A stretch of DNA of 64,000 nt from an uncultured Rhodospirillales bacterium (GTDB lineage: Bacteria; Pseudomonadota; Alphaproteobacteria; Acetobacterales; Acetobacteraceae). The notes under the pieces were generated by a model, which had not been told where the DNA came from, did not search any database, and saw only the letters and a program-made list of their open reading frames with translations. The stretch spans positions 248,001 to 312,000 of the forward strand of contig CAILMF010000055.1 of NCBI GenBank assembly GCA_903835235.1, given 5' to 3'. This document shows positions 6,914 to 15,628 of this stretch, piece after piece (position 1 is the first letter of the stretch; each line of letters starts with the position of its first letter). The translations under genes were made by a program, and so were the position numbers.

Positions 6914-8062
6914 TTAGTTTACTTCGTAGTACTTAACTTCTAAGCCTTTAATGGTTTTGAACGAATGGCTCCACGAGTCCAGGGTGTAGTTTTCAGCCCA
7001 AAGACCGTTAGAGGAGTCATTGGACATGATGCCGTGATATCCCACAACCCCACAGTGGCCGTGATTTGCCCCTACGGTGGACGACATGACGATTGCTCCT
7101 GGTGTTGGGGTGTCTACCTGCGTGAAGTGCTTGGAGAGCCAGGCGTCGAGGCCCTGGGTGCCTGGGAAGCCCTTGAGAGGTAGGTCGGTCACTCCAGCTC
7201 GGGTGAGGATGGTTGAGACGGCTTCTGCACAACCAAGTTCGTCTGGTACGGACGGGTCAAGGGTGAGGTGCTTACCGAGAGAGGCTTTCGCCTGATTATA
7301 GATGCTATTTGGCATAGGGTTTGTAATCGCGCTGGGTATCACTCCAGCATTACGGTTAATAAGATAGGTCCTATATCCCTTATTCGTAAGGAGCGATAGC
7401 ATGGTAAGCCAACGCCACCCCGTCTGAAACGCATACACACCGAACACCTGCGTTGCGTTCCACACCTCCTCTGAAATGTAGGCGTATCCGTAGGCTTCCC
7501 CAAGGTGAGGCTTGAGAACAAGGTATGTCTTGCCCTGAATCTCTTTGACACCCTTAACTGCGATACAGTGAGCTAGGGGTGTTCCATAGGGTGAGGGGAG
7601 AATACCGCCAACTGGGGTATTAAAAGAGGAGTACCAGTTGAGAGGGACAACAAGCCCCATTGCGTTCGATTTGAACCAGTCAACGGTTGCCTTGAAGCTC
7701 GTATCCCTGCGTATCATGTGGCCTTGGATGTAGGGCGCAGCAGCGTCAAAATCTCCCTTGTCGTAGTTCTTCCAGTTCGCTGCGTATGCCTCTGAATATC
7801 GCTCTGAAGGGTTATCTGAGGTGGTAAGTGGCTGCACACCAAAGGCGACTGCTGAGAGCATGGCAATCCACGGGTCGGTAGGTTTATCTCCAGGGTCTAT
7901 GCCCTCGATGAGCATGGTCATAGCGTAGGTAAAGTCTTCCTCAAAGGGGATGCCGTACTTGTCTTTGAGAACGTCACACACTGAAAGTGCTGAACACTCC
8001 AGCTTATTGTTTTCTAGCCGTTGGTTCGGCCAGTATGCGGGTGCGTCAATTATTTTTTCCAT
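6914..8062 (-). CDS. Putative endolysin with two cysteine-peptidase-like domains, 382 aa
   Basis: The N-terminal part has LECSALSVCD (Cys 23) and, about 140 residues later, PLAHCIAVKG with a following Lys/Pro-rich strand, the Cys...His order of papain-like (C1/C39-type) peptidases. The C-terminal part has LGCAEAVSTILTRAGV and, about 50 residues later, ANHGHCGVVGYHG, the Cys...His order of NlpC/P60 or CHAP amidases. The gene sits between a holin-accessory-like gene and a holin-like gene, so it probably cleaves peptidoglycan peptides at lysis. There is no signal peptide. It overlaps its upstream neighbour by 17 bp. Confidence 0.6.
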   Translation of the reverse strand: MEKIIDAPAYWPNQRLENNKLECSALSVCDVLKDKYGIPFEEDFTYAMTMLIEGIDPGDKPTDPWIAMLSAVAFGVQPLTTSDNPSERYSEAYAANWKNYDKGDFDAAAPYIQGHMIRRDTSFKATVDWFKSNAMGLVVPLNWYSSFNTPVGGILPSPYGTPLAHCIAVKGVKEIQGKTYLVLKPHLGEAYGYAYISEEVWNATQVFGVYAFQTGWRWLTMLSLLTNKGYRTYLINRNAGVIPSAITNPMPNSIYNQAKASLGKHLTLDPSVPDELGCAEAVSTILTRAGVTDLPLKGFPGTQGLDAWLSKHFTQVDTPTPGAIVMSSTVGANHGHCGVVGYHGIMSNDSSNGLWAENYTLDSWSHSFKTIKGLEVKYYEVN

Positions 8063-8291
8063 TTAGTTGGTGAAAATGCGAATAAACCCAATCACCTAAT
8101 CCAGTTACCCATGCAATGAGACCTACCCATAGAACGCCGAGAAACCACATAACCCCATATACCATAGAGCGTGAAGATTCGAGTGACTTGATGCGGTCGT
8201 CAAAGCTAGACATATTATCCACCTTTTGCTCTATACGCCCGATAGACTCTTTTATCTCCAGAAAGGCTTGTAATATGGTGTCGTTCTGCAT
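8046..8291 (-). CDS. XhlA-like holin accessory protein, 81 aa
   Basis: Residues 1-40 form a coiled coil (ILQAFLEIKESIGRIEQKVDNM, then DRIKSLESSR), followed by one membrane segment (VYGVMWFLGVLWVGLIAWVTGL) and a short polar tail. This layout is that of haemolysin XhlA/holin-accessory proteins, which work with a holin and lysin. It sits directly upstream of the lysin gene in the leftward late operon. Confidence 0.6.
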   Translation of the reverse strand: MQNDTILQAFLEIKESIGRIEQKVDNMSSFDDRIKSLESSRSMVYGVMWFLGVLWVGLIAWVTGLGDWVYSHFHQLNGKNN

Positions 8292-8294
8292 GGT

Positions 8295-8648
8295 TTATTT
8301 GATATTAACGCCCGCCTCGTCCTGCAATGGTGCTGCGTCCACAGGTGTATCCGTTGGAGCGTCTACAGGCTCCTCTACAGGGGCTACAGGCTCCTCAACG
8401 GATGCTTGTGCTGCCTCTGCTGCCTCTATGACGGCACGCTGTGCGCGGAAATCATCTAGGAGAGCTGTGTTATCAGCGATGCGCTTGTCTGCTGCCTCTC
8501 TAAGCACGGTGTCTGCTGCGATGTCGTTCTCAATATCACGCTCTGTGCGTGCGTTCACCTGACGTATATCTATCACGTCATACACACGTCCGCCGTTTGC
8601 ATCTATGATAGTCTGCTCGTCTCTTTTGTTCTGTGGGATATAAATCAT
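8295..8648 (-). CDS. Hypothetical late protein with acidic Pro-rich tail, 117 aa
   Basis: The first 80 residues are mostly helical (TERDIENDIAADTVLREAADKRIADNTALLDDFRAQRAVIEAAEAAQ). The tail consists of VEEPVAPVEEPVDAPTDTPVDAAP, a degenerate EEPV repeat. It has no known domain. It lies between a LamG fibre protein and the lysis cassette and may be a virion or chaperone-type protein; this is inference. There is no SD (CATCAAT-ATG). Confidence 0.5.
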   Translation of the reverse strand: MIYIPQNKRDEQTIIDANGGRVYDVIDIRQVNARTERDIENDIAADTVLREAADKRIADNTALLDDFRAQRAVIEAAEAAQASVEEPVAPVEEPVDAPTDTPVDAAPLQDEAGVNIK

Positions 8649-8669
8649 ATTGATGTTCTTACTAAATAA

Positions 8670-9446
8670 TTACCACCCGAACCACCCAAGAAGGCCAGAG
8701 CTTTTGTTTAAACAAGTTGGCACATCTGCCGTAAATGGGATTGAACCATTGTTGGTGAGAGTGAAGGCGTTGGCGGTGAGGTCTGCGAGAGTGTTGCTGA
8801 GAGACCATGAGCCAACAAGGTTAGGTTCAGAACCGAGGAATGTGTAGCAGTAGTAGCTTGATATCGTTGCAGCGGACAATTCAGTGTTGAAGACTTCTGC
8901 CTGGGAGAGCTTACCTGCGAAAGTCGTCCAGGTTGCGTGTGCGTCTCCACCTATTTGGAAGGGCTGTGTTGTGAGCGTAGCAGTGCCACCTGTGTTTGCG
9001 GTCTGAGTAGCTCCCTGCTGTGCGCCATCAATGTAGAACTTGGTGTTTCCGTTGACTGAGTTATACGTCATGCAGGTCTGGTGCCATGAACCAGTTGCGA
9101 GGGTGCCTGATACACGGGCGAATGTACCACCTGCGCCAAAGGTGCCTCCCATTTGGAGCGTTGGTGTTCCTGTTAAATCCTCATAGACGAAGTACCACGC
9201 CTTTTGTCCTGAGTTGTCGTACATGTTCATAAGGCCATACTGTGCGCTTGCCGTTGGCTGAGTGGTTACGTTCGTCCATATACACGCTGAGAAGCTAGAG
9301 CCAGAGAAGTTGAGTGTTGAGTTATACGCCCGAGAGAACCACATGGTTGTACCCGAGAGAGAGGCTGACTGCGTAGGAGCCGCAAACACGGGGTTTGCTA
9401 GGAATAAGGTGAGGAAGATAGTAAGTAATGTGAGCAGTTTTTTCAT
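8670..9446 (-). CDS. Secreted-type LamG/concanavalin-like fibre protein, 258 aa
   Basis: The start ATG 9446 (MKKLLTLLTIFLTLFLANPVFA) gives a textbook signal peptide and follows the preceding stop by one base (TAAT-ATG). The mature part is a LamG-like jelly roll: QSASLSGTTMWFSRA, FSACIWTNVTTQ, WYFVYED, WHQTCMTYNSVNGNTKFYIDG, then LVGSWSLSNTLADLTANAFTLTNNGS. Such domains bind glycans. In a phage late operon it should be a tail or head fibre, so the signal peptide is unusual. The final residues GLLGWFGW are aromatic. Confidence 0.65.
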   Translation of the reverse strand: MKKLLTLLTIFLTLFLANPVFAAPTQSASLSGTTMWFSRAYNSTLNFSGSSFSACIWTNVTTQPTASAQYGLMNMYDNSGQKAWYFVYEDLTGTPTLQMGGTFGAGGTFARVSGTLATGSWHQTCMTYNSVNGNTKFYIDGAQQGATQTANTGGTATLTTQPFQIGGDAHATWTTFAGKLSQAEVFNTELSAATISSYYCYTFLGSEPNLVGSWSLSNTLADLTANAFTLTNNGSIPFTADVPTCLNKSSGLLGWFGW

Positions 9447-9447
9447 A

Positions 9448-12210
9448 TTAGTATCCAAGTGATGCGCCTACTCCAAAGATGTTGACGGTAGTGGTTGCGG
9501 TTGATGTGCCCTGTGTGCCGAGGAACGCATACGCATCGCATTTGTTTGCGGTTGTGGTCTGCGTGGGTTGACCATTTGCTCCCCAGTTCACGCCCGAGAA
9601 GGTAAGCGCACCTGCCGTTGCGCCTGGATTGCAGACCATGAGGCGAAGCGTTGCGCCATTCTTTGCGTTTGCAAATGAGATGGTAGTAGCAGAGGTGCCG
9701 AGGTTGTGGAGCTGTTGTGTGCCTGAGTTCCAGTCAATAACCTGGGTTGTGGACGTACCAACTGTTGAGGCCAAGCGGTTTTCCCATGTCTGGAGAGAAC
9801 CACCGTTCGTAACGGTTACGAGAGTTGTGGTGCCTGATGCAGTTGAAGAACCAATCATTAGGAGGTTCTGGTTTGTGTCGCCGTTGTTTGCATGAATAGA
9901 GAGTGTGGCTGATGGTGAGGTTGTTCCTAGACCAGTATTGCCTGAACCAACCACGAGAGCGGCAGGGGCCGTAATGGTCACGTTTGTACCCGCAATAGGT
10001 GCGCGAGGAATATAGACCGTGGTAGCACTCGTGAGAGTCTTACTGGTGGTTGCCGTAAAGGTTGGTGCGCCAAATACACTCCAGGTAAGAGCTGAAGGAG
10101 ACTGACTCATGATAGGGCTTGTGGTTGCTGAGACTTCGAGTGCGCGGTAGTCGTAGGTCTGTGTGAGCGTTGGGTCATTGTAGATACCGCGAGTAATGCC
10201 GTTTGCAGTACCAGTCTGGTTTACGCCAGACATATTGTGAAGTGCAGTGAATATACCTGTTCCACTGCTCACAACATAGTTGTCGGTAATGCGAACCATA
10301 TCTGGGAAGCCAGTAGTGGTAATGCGGTTTGCGGTGTTGTTGCTAAGATAAATAGCAGAACCAGCAAAGTTTCCTGTGAGATTGCCTCCAAGAGTAAGAC
10401 CAGTACCACCGATGGCGGTAACATTTCCAGAGTTACCAACTGTCACACTTGAGTTTGCAGTGAGGATTGAACCCGAAACCGTACCACTAGAGGTGATATT
10501 TCCGCTGTTGGTAACGACACCCGTGTTGCTGACACTAAAGAGCGTGGTGGTTGCACTTGCGGTTGATGAGCCAATAGCAAAAAGGGTTGTGTTAGTGTCT
10601 CCCGCAAACGCATGTACAGATAGTTTTGAGTAAGGCGTTGTTGAGGCGATACCCACGTTGCCAGTTGTACTGTCCACCCACACTCCACTTTTAGCAGCAC
10701 TTGCGCCGTACATAAGGTTTATACCTGAACCAGTGGTTGGTGAGGCTGAAGTAGTGCCTTTTAGGGTAAGGGTCGAAACTGCGTTAGCACCTCCTTGAAG
10801 GATTGAGGCAGCCAATGAAGCTGTGTTGGTGTTTCCGTAGGTGACAGGATTGTTGCGGCTTTCAGTGATGAAGCCGTTAGAGAAGTTCACAGAAATGTTG
10901 TTGAGGGTGTTTATTGCGCCCGTTGAGCTGACGGCAAAGGCACCATTTGCAGCGGTAACAGCACCATCATTTCCTACCGCAAAGAGCGTGGTGGTTGCAG
11001 TCGCAGTTGATGAGCCAATGGCGAAGAGGGTGTTGCTCACATACTGCGCGGTTGATGAAGCGTGGATAGAGAGGAGTGCAGAAGGAGATGATGAGCCAAT
11101 GCCAAAGCCCGTGTTGGCCCAGCGAGTGAGTTCTTGGCCGCCCACGATGGCGTTGATGTTGCCGGCAACACCTGCGCCAAAGCCCGTAGTGGTGTCGCTT
11201 CTGTTAGGAAGAATGTTTGGTGCAGTAACAGAAGTACCTGCAAGATTGAGAATTCCTGGAGCGCCCGCAGTATTGCCCAATAAGCCACTTGAGCTGATGT
11301 TAAAACGGTTAGTTCCAGTTGTAGTGAATACTAGGGTTGAACCGACCAAACCAATACCTGAGTTAGTCGAGCCTTGGAAGGTATAGGTTGGGGTGCCTGA
11401 TGGGAAGGTTGCTGCTGCGACCTGGCCGTTGTTGTCAACCGTAAACAGCGTGGTGGTTGCTGTCGCGGTTGATGAACCTATCGCAAAGAGGATAGCGTTG
11501 AGGTCGGTAGCGTTGGCGTGGACGCTGAGGGGAGCGTAGGGTGTGGTTGATGCAATGCCATGGAAGCCAGCGGGAGAGAGGAAGAGGGTTGAGGTGCCTG
11601 CGGCTGTGTTGGTGCCTGAGAAGTAGGGAAGCTGCCCTGTGGTGCCAGTGAGGGATGCGCCGCCACCAGAGTACTGAGGGATGTTGAGGGTGTTCGCTAT
11701 GAGCGTAGCCGCACCTGATGAACCCGTTGTCGTGAGGGTGATAGGGGCTTGGTAGTCGGTGCCCGCGACTGCTGAACCAACAGCACTGGTGCCATTGCCC
11801 TTGAGGATGCCTGTGAGGGTCGTAGAGGCGGTGCCGCCACTTGCTACCTCAAGCGGTGTGCCGAGGTGGAGGGTGGAGATGGTAGAAGATGCTCCTGAGA
11901 GAAGCCCTTGCACAAAGTTGAGTACGGTTGTGGTGGCGTTGCTTGGGAATGGGTAGCTGAAAGAAGCCCCGCCGCCACCACTTCCACAGGATGAGCCAGA
12001 TGAGGTGATCCAACCATTTGATCCAACAGACAAACACCCTGTCGTGGACGATGCTAAACCAGGGATCATCAAACCGTAACTCGAATTGATGGGCTGCAAA
12101 TATGATCCGCTAGATGTTTTCCATTGATTGAGCTGCTGTATCCCCTGCGTTTGTGCATGAGCGGTAAAAGCAAATACAAATAGGAATAATGCGATTGATA
12201 GTTTTTTCAT
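9448..12210 (-). CDS. Large repetitive Ser/Thr/Ala-rich tail fibre-like protein with signal peptide, 920 aa
   Basis: MKKLSIALFLFVFAFTAHAQ is a signal peptide. The rest is low-complexity beta-rich sequence. Four copies of a block with the order P-[YS]-[AS]-x-LS[VI]HA, IGSST-A-[TS]-[AG]-TTTL, then V-x-N-G, lie at roughly residues 220, 375, 525 and 775. The C-terminal 100 residues (WNSGTQQLHNLGTSATTIS onward) form a different beta domain. It is probably a trimeric fibre. The combination of signal peptide and this repeat style is one I associate with Patescibacteria-type sequences. The stop-start overlap with the upstream gene is ATGA. Confidence 0.6.
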   Translation of the reverse strand: MKKLSIALFLFVFAFTAHAQTQGIQQLNQWKTSSGSYLQPINSSYGLMIPGLASSTTGCLSVGSNGWITSSGSSCGSGGGGASFSYPFPSNATTTVLNFVQGLLSGASSTISTLHLGTPLEVASGGTASTTLTGILKGNGTSAVGSAVAGTDYQAPITLTTTGSSGAATLIANTLNIPQYSGGGASLTGTTGQLPYFSGTNTAAGTSTLFLSPAGFHGIASTTPYAPLSVHANATDLNAILFAIGSSTATATTTLFTVDNNGQVAAATFPSGTPTYTFQGSTNSGIGLVGSTLVFTTTGTNRFNISSSGLLGNTAGAPGILNLAGTSVTAPNILPNRSDTTTGFGAGVAGNINAIVGGQELTRWANTGFGIGSSSPSALLSIHASSTAQYVSNTLFAIGSSTATATTTLFAVGNDGAVTAANGAFAVSSTGAINTLNNISVNFSNGFITESRNNPVTYGNTNTASLAASILQGGANAVSTLTLKGTTSASPTTGSGINLMYGASAAKSGVWVDSTTGNVGIASTTPYSKLSVHAFAGDTNTTLFAIGSSTASATTTLFSVSNTGVVTNSGNITSSGTVSGSILTANSSVTVGNSGNVTAIGGTGLTLGGNLTGNFAGSAIYLSNNTANRITTTGFPDMVRITDNYVVSSGTGIFTALHNMSGVNQTGTANGITRGIYNDPTLTQTYDYRALEVSATTSPIMSQSPSALTWSVFGAPTFTATTSKTLTSATTVYIPRAPIAGTNVTITAPAALVVGSGNTGLGTTSPSATLSIHANNGDTNQNLLMIGSSTASGTTTLVTVTNGGSLQTWENRLASTVGTSTTQVIDWNSGTQQLHNLGTSATTISFANAKNGATLRLMVCNPGATAGALTFSGVNWGANGQPTQTTTANKCDAYAFLGTQGTSTATTTVNIFGVGASLGY

Positions 12211-13085
12211 GATTGCATTAAATGTTGTATGTCTACTGAAGGTTGAGTTTGGGTCGCAGATTTAACTGATCGTTGTACCGGAAAGCTTAACTCTTGGCTG
12301 TTGATAACTTCGGTAATGCGCTTCTCCATCTCCATTACGGAATGGCTGATCTCCTGGCGCAGCATGTCGAGCGTTGCCCCGGTGTCCGTGGCCCGGCGCT
12401 GATCGAGGGCGTGGATCGCTTCAGATAGGGACGCGAATCCTTGTGCCAGGTCGGTAAGGTCCACCTTCTCAGGTTCGGGAAGTGCGTCCAGGGTCGCCTG
12501 GATACGTTTGAGGCGGTCAATGACCGATGAGAGGTCAGTCTCCTTCGGAAGCTTGCGAGATAGGTCGTCCAGGGCAAAGAGAATGTGCTCGGTGTCCAGC
12601 TCCTTCGGGATGCGGTTCACCTCGCGTTGTATGGCTCCGATGGCACCTAGCACCCCATCAAAGGGCTTGAGCTGGGTGCTGAGGCGGGTATCAAGCTCCT
12701 CTGCCACGATGTGACGCAGCTCGCGGTAATCCACCCCACCGCCACCGACAAAAAGCTCTGAGACAGAGTTTTTGACTAAGAAGTACTGCTCTTGCTCTTC
12801 ATAGTCAGTTGACTTCGTGGTGTAACCACTATCGGTGTAGACCGTGGCAACGGCAACGATGTTTCGACCATAGCCTGATGGATCAGATGGTGCTTGTGTT
12901 GTAGTCGTATAGAGACGGGTATTCGTGGTGGAACGAGTAAGAGGCAGTGTGCTGAGCACTGCCCCAGTTCTAATGTCATACACTACCGCTTGCACGTAGT
13001 AGGTCGTGCTATCGGTGTGATTGCGGATGAAATAGAAAATGTCGTACGGGTCAGAAGGAGAAATCTGACTTGGGTGAAGCTGCAT
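12207..13085 (-). CDS. Putative tail/fibre-associated protein with coiled coil, 292 aa
   Basis: The N-terminal 110 residues look like a beta sandwich (DPYDIFYFIRNHTD, YYVQAVVYDIRTGAVL, YGRNIVAVATVYTDSGY). From about residue 125 the protein is a long coiled coil (RELRHIVAEELDTRLS through MEKRITEVINSQEL). This suits a stalk linking a particle-bound head to a fibre. It begins 26 nt after a TAGTGTTACTAC promoter-like site, has no SD, and overlaps the next gene by 4 bp (ATGA). Confidence 0.5.
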   Translation of the reverse strand: MQLHPSQISPSDPYDIFYFIRNHTDSTTYYVQAVVYDIRTGAVLSTLPLTRSTTNTRLYTTTTQAPSDPSGYGRNIVAVATVYTDSGYTTKSTDYEEQEQYFLVKNSVSELFVGGGGVDYRELRHIVAEELDTRLSTQLKPFDGVLGAIGAIQREVNRIPKELDTEHILFALDDLSRKLPKETDLSSVIDRLKRIQATLDALPEPEKVDLTDLAQGFASLSEAIHALDQRRATDTGATLDMLRQEISHSVMEMEKRITEVINSQELSFPVQRSVKSATQTQPSVDIQHLMQS

Positions 13086-13111
13086 AATTGTAGCCTATCA
13101 AGCCACCCTAG

Positions 13112-13123
13112 GTAGTAACACTA
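13112..13123 (-). promoter_or_regulatory. Late promoter-like motif (copy 1)
   Basis: Minus-strand TAGTGTTACTAC ends 26 nt before ATG 13085. It matches four other copies in the late region. TGTTACTAC reads as an extended -10 (TG-N-TACNAC). The TAG is also the stop codon of the upstream gene. Confidence 0.6.
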
Positions 13124-13621
13124 GCTAAGTACGATAAATCTATCGTATGCCTCAAGAGTCACAGTGAATACCTCTTGAGCTGTTGGAGTGTATACACCTC
13201 TTGCCTCTAGGAGTCCGTAGAGTTTGCCTGTTGGCGCAAGAATCGCTTGAAGCTCTGGTCCTGTAGAAGATACAAGTGTTCCTGAACCACTTGCGCCATC
13301 GGAAAACGCCTTATCAACGGCAATGTCTATTGATCCAACATATCCAGAAGACGTAGATGACCAAGCCCCGTTATCTCCGTTGGCTACGGTTGGAAGGGAT
13401 TTATATATATGCAATCTGAAACTTGCGTTAGTAATGCCAGTACCAGTTTTTCCTATGATCGCACGACGGATGAGATAGGTCCCGCCCGGTCCTGCTGGAT
13501 CAATGCTAAACGTCATGGGAGTGACGGCAGAGGCTGTTGTTGTGTCAGCGACAAGATCGCCTGAGGCGTAAGCGGTGGTGTCGTTTGGTCGTGTGAATGA
13601 TACTGATGGTTGTCTAGTCAT
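13121..13621 (-). CDS. Virion structural protein (head decoration or tail-type), 166 aa
   Basis: The order SFTRPNDTTAYASGDLVADTT, then GTYLIRRAIIGKTG, FRLHIYKSLPTVANGDNGAW and the C-terminal FTVTLEAYDRFIVLS follows the layout of small beta-rich structural proteins found near capsid genes in many phages. I cannot name the exact role. It lies between a membrane-anchored late protein and the stalk-like protein, two genes after the major capsid gene. Confidence 0.55.
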   Translation of the reverse strand: MTRQPSVSFTRPNDTTAYASGDLVADTTTASAVTPMTFSIDPAGPGGTYLIRRAIIGKTGTGITNASFRLHIYKSLPTVANGDNGAWSSTSSGYVGSIDIAVDKAFSDGASGSGTLVSSTGPELQAILAPTGKLYGLLEARGVYTPTAQEVFTVTLEAYDRFIVLS

Positions 13622-13652
13622 AAGATTTATTTATTAGCTTCCAAGCTCCTCC

Positions 13653-13672
13653 CTGTGGCCATAAAGCCACAG
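13653..13672. repeat. Inverted repeat between late genes
   Basis: CTGTGGC-CATAAA-GCCACAG is a perfect 7-bp stem in the gap between the genes at 13689 and 13621. No T run follows on the minus strand, so it is more likely an mRNA-processing or stabilising hairpin than a terminator. Confidence 0.45.
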
Positions 13673-13688
13673 AGGCAACTAAGAACGA

Positions 13689-14270
13689 TTATATGCTTTG
13701 GAATACAGCGCTACATGAACCAGTTGGAGAGAACGTACCCGTGCCTCCACTCTGTCCCATAACAACATACGTGGATGGTGATATGACAGAGTTTTGGTTT
13801 CCAGGATGCCAGTCAAGCAATCCCTGAGCACCAGATGCAATTGATCGCGTTGCGATGAGAGATGTCGTCGCAAAAGCGGTAGTTGAAGTTGCTAGTGTCA
13901 ATAGAGATGCTGTTGTGGTTGCACTGGTCACACCAGTGAAGCTTTCCAATGTGCTCGTACTCGTTGGTGATGAAAGTCCACAAGGAGTAGTAGAGGCTTG
14001 GTTCAGTGAGGTGCTGCGCACTACCGTTGTGGTGATTCCATTTTCGGTAATACTTGATGACGTAACGAGATTCCCGCTAGCGTCAAAATAGGCTTGCTGT
14101 GTCGAACCGAAATATAAGATGTTGGAGAACCAGTTTACTGAACCGTCCTGGTGTCCTACTGGAGACACCGCACCTGTTGGGTGGAGCACCAAAGGACGCG
14201 CCAAGATAAATCCTAGTCCCAACAGCGCCAAGGCGATAACGCCGAGAATGATGTTACGTGCTGTGGTCAT
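13689..14270 (-). CDS. Late protein with N-terminal membrane segment and Ser/Thr-rich region, 193 aa
   Basis: The N terminus (MTTARNIILGVIALALLGLGFILARP) is a signal anchor or uncleaved signal. The mature part contains SVNWFSNILYFGSTQQAYFDASGNLV, then the Ser/Thr/Ala lattice TSTSTLESFTGVTSATTTASLLTLATSTTAFATTSL, and ends with two Cys-containing short strands. The lattice style is shared with the fibre at 9448-12210. A membrane-anchored protein directly after the capsid gene is unusual. The function is unknown. Confidence 0.5.
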   Translation of the reverse strand: MTTARNIILGVIALALLGLGFILARPLVLHPTGAVSPVGHQDGSVNWFSNILYFGSTQQAYFDASGNLVTSSSITENGITTTVVRSTSLNQASTTPCGLSSPTSTSTLESFTGVTSATTTASLLTLATSTTAFATTSLIATRSIASGAQGLLDWHPGNQNSVISPSTYVVMGQSGGTGTFSPTGSCSAVFQSI

Positions 14271-14279
14271 AAAGATTTA

Positions 14280-15605
14280 TTAAGCGTGGACGTTAGAGTA
14301 AGTTGTGATACTTGATGAGCTGACATCAAGAGCGAGGTCAATGATTGCGCGAGCCTGATCGATGAAGACTTTGTTGTCGTAGACCGTCCACATGACGTAA
14401 TCGCGGGCAATAGAGTTTGATACAGGGTTCTCGTAAATATCAGGGTCTTTGCGGACTGCAAGAGAGATATTCTTCGCAACCATGAAGATCGAGTGAACTT
14501 GCTGCTTTGCAGTAGTCCAAAGGTTTGCAGCGTTGGTGAGGGTTGATGAGACCGTCACTTTGCCCGCACCCTTAATAATGATACTCGTGCCTGTTGCTGA
14601 GGATGTTGCTGTAAGGCCGTGCAACGCATCACTCTTTTTGATAGTGAAGCCATTTTCACTGATGGTGTTGGATGCACCAAAGCCGTTGTAACCAGCGTTA
14701 GTAGAATCTGCCACAGTGGTAGTTGGTGCGTTTAGGAATGCTGCGAGGTTGGTGTTTGTGAGTGCAACGGTCGAAGCGATCTTTACCTGTCCAGCTGTGG
14801 TGCCCGCGTCAACAGTCGTCTTGAACGTGATGACAACACCCTTAATGGTGATGGTGTCACCGTCAGTTGGATTGACTGAGAGAGCCAAGCGAGCTGAGAA
14901 TGGAAGGTTATTTGATACAAAGGTATTGAAGTTTCCAAACTGGCCTACATAGCCGTTGGTGGTCACTTCATCGCCCTTGTTGGTATTTCGAGCCATAAAG
15001 TAGAGCTGGATGACCGTCCACACCTGTGGAGGGATAACCCATGTCAACATACCTCCGTAATCTTCGTAAGGAAGTTTACCGAAGCGCATGTTGTTCACAT
15101 ACACCACGTTGGTGCCCATGAACTTTTCCATTGCGATCACTGGAAGGTTCGCGATATTAGCGATTGACGCAACAATACCGTCACCTGCGGTGCCGCCGAT
15201 ACTGCCGTTGTCGATCACTGAGCCTGCGCTTGAGTACGCTGCTTTAAGCGTATCTGCGTCAATTTCAGTGTAAATCGCATTTGAGAGCTGCGTACCGTAG
15301 CTCTTGGTGGTATTAAGATCGGTGTGTAGAACCTCGGTAGCTACAATACGTACTGAGGCTTCCTTTTGCTTGCTGATTGTGAATGTCTCATTTGCCTCAG
15401 CATAGTTCTGAGTAGAATACCCACCTGATGAAGATAGGTCGTTGGCAAAGATTGGGTTTGAACGATAACGGCGGTTTACCGTATCACCCATTTTGAGGCC
15501 GGCAGAAAACTGCAAGTCCGCAATAACAGGGTAGATAGGCATTGACCAATTAGACTTTTGAAAGTCTGAGGTCCATACCTGTTTATAGTTAAATGTATTG
15601 GCCAT
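14280..15605 (-). CDS. Major capsid protein (HK97-fold-like) with an insertion domain, 441 aa
   Basis: It lies between a scaffold-like gene and small structural genes, with the usual length. The N-terminal part (FNYKQVWTSDFQKSNWSMPIYPVIADL) and C-terminal part (KNISLAVRKDPDIYENPVSNSIARDYVMWTVYDNKVF) fit the outer arms of an HK97-like capsid protein. Residues about 235-360 (NPTDGDTITIKGVVITFKTT, AGQVKIA, NLAAFLN) form a separate beta-rich insertion, probably on the capsid surface. The upstream sequence is AACTTAAT-ATG with no SD. The assignment rests on synteny and sequence style. Confidence 0.75.
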   Translation of the reverse strand: MANTFNYKQVWTSDFQKSNWSMPIYPVIADLQFSAGLKMGDTVNRRYRSNPIFANDLSSSGGYSTQNYAEANETFTISKQKEASVRIVATEVLHTDLNTTKSYGTQLSNAIYTEIDADTLKAAYSSAGSVIDNGSIGGTAGDGIVASIANIANLPVIAMEKFMGTNVVYVNNMRFGKLPYEDYGGMLTWVIPPQVWTVIQLYFMARNTNKGDEVTTNGYVGQFGNFNTFVSNNLPFSARLALSVNPTDGDTITIKGVVITFKTTVDAGTTAGQVKIASTVALTNTNLAAFLNAPTTTVADSTNAGYNGFGASNTISENGFTIKKSDALHGLTATSSATGTSIIIKGAGKVTVSSTLTNAANLWTTAKQQVHSIFMVAKNISLAVRKDPDIYENPVSNSIARDYVMWTVYDNKVFIDQARAIIDLALDVSSSSITTYSNVHA

Positions 15606-15628
15606 ATTAAGTTAATGTTTTGAATTAT

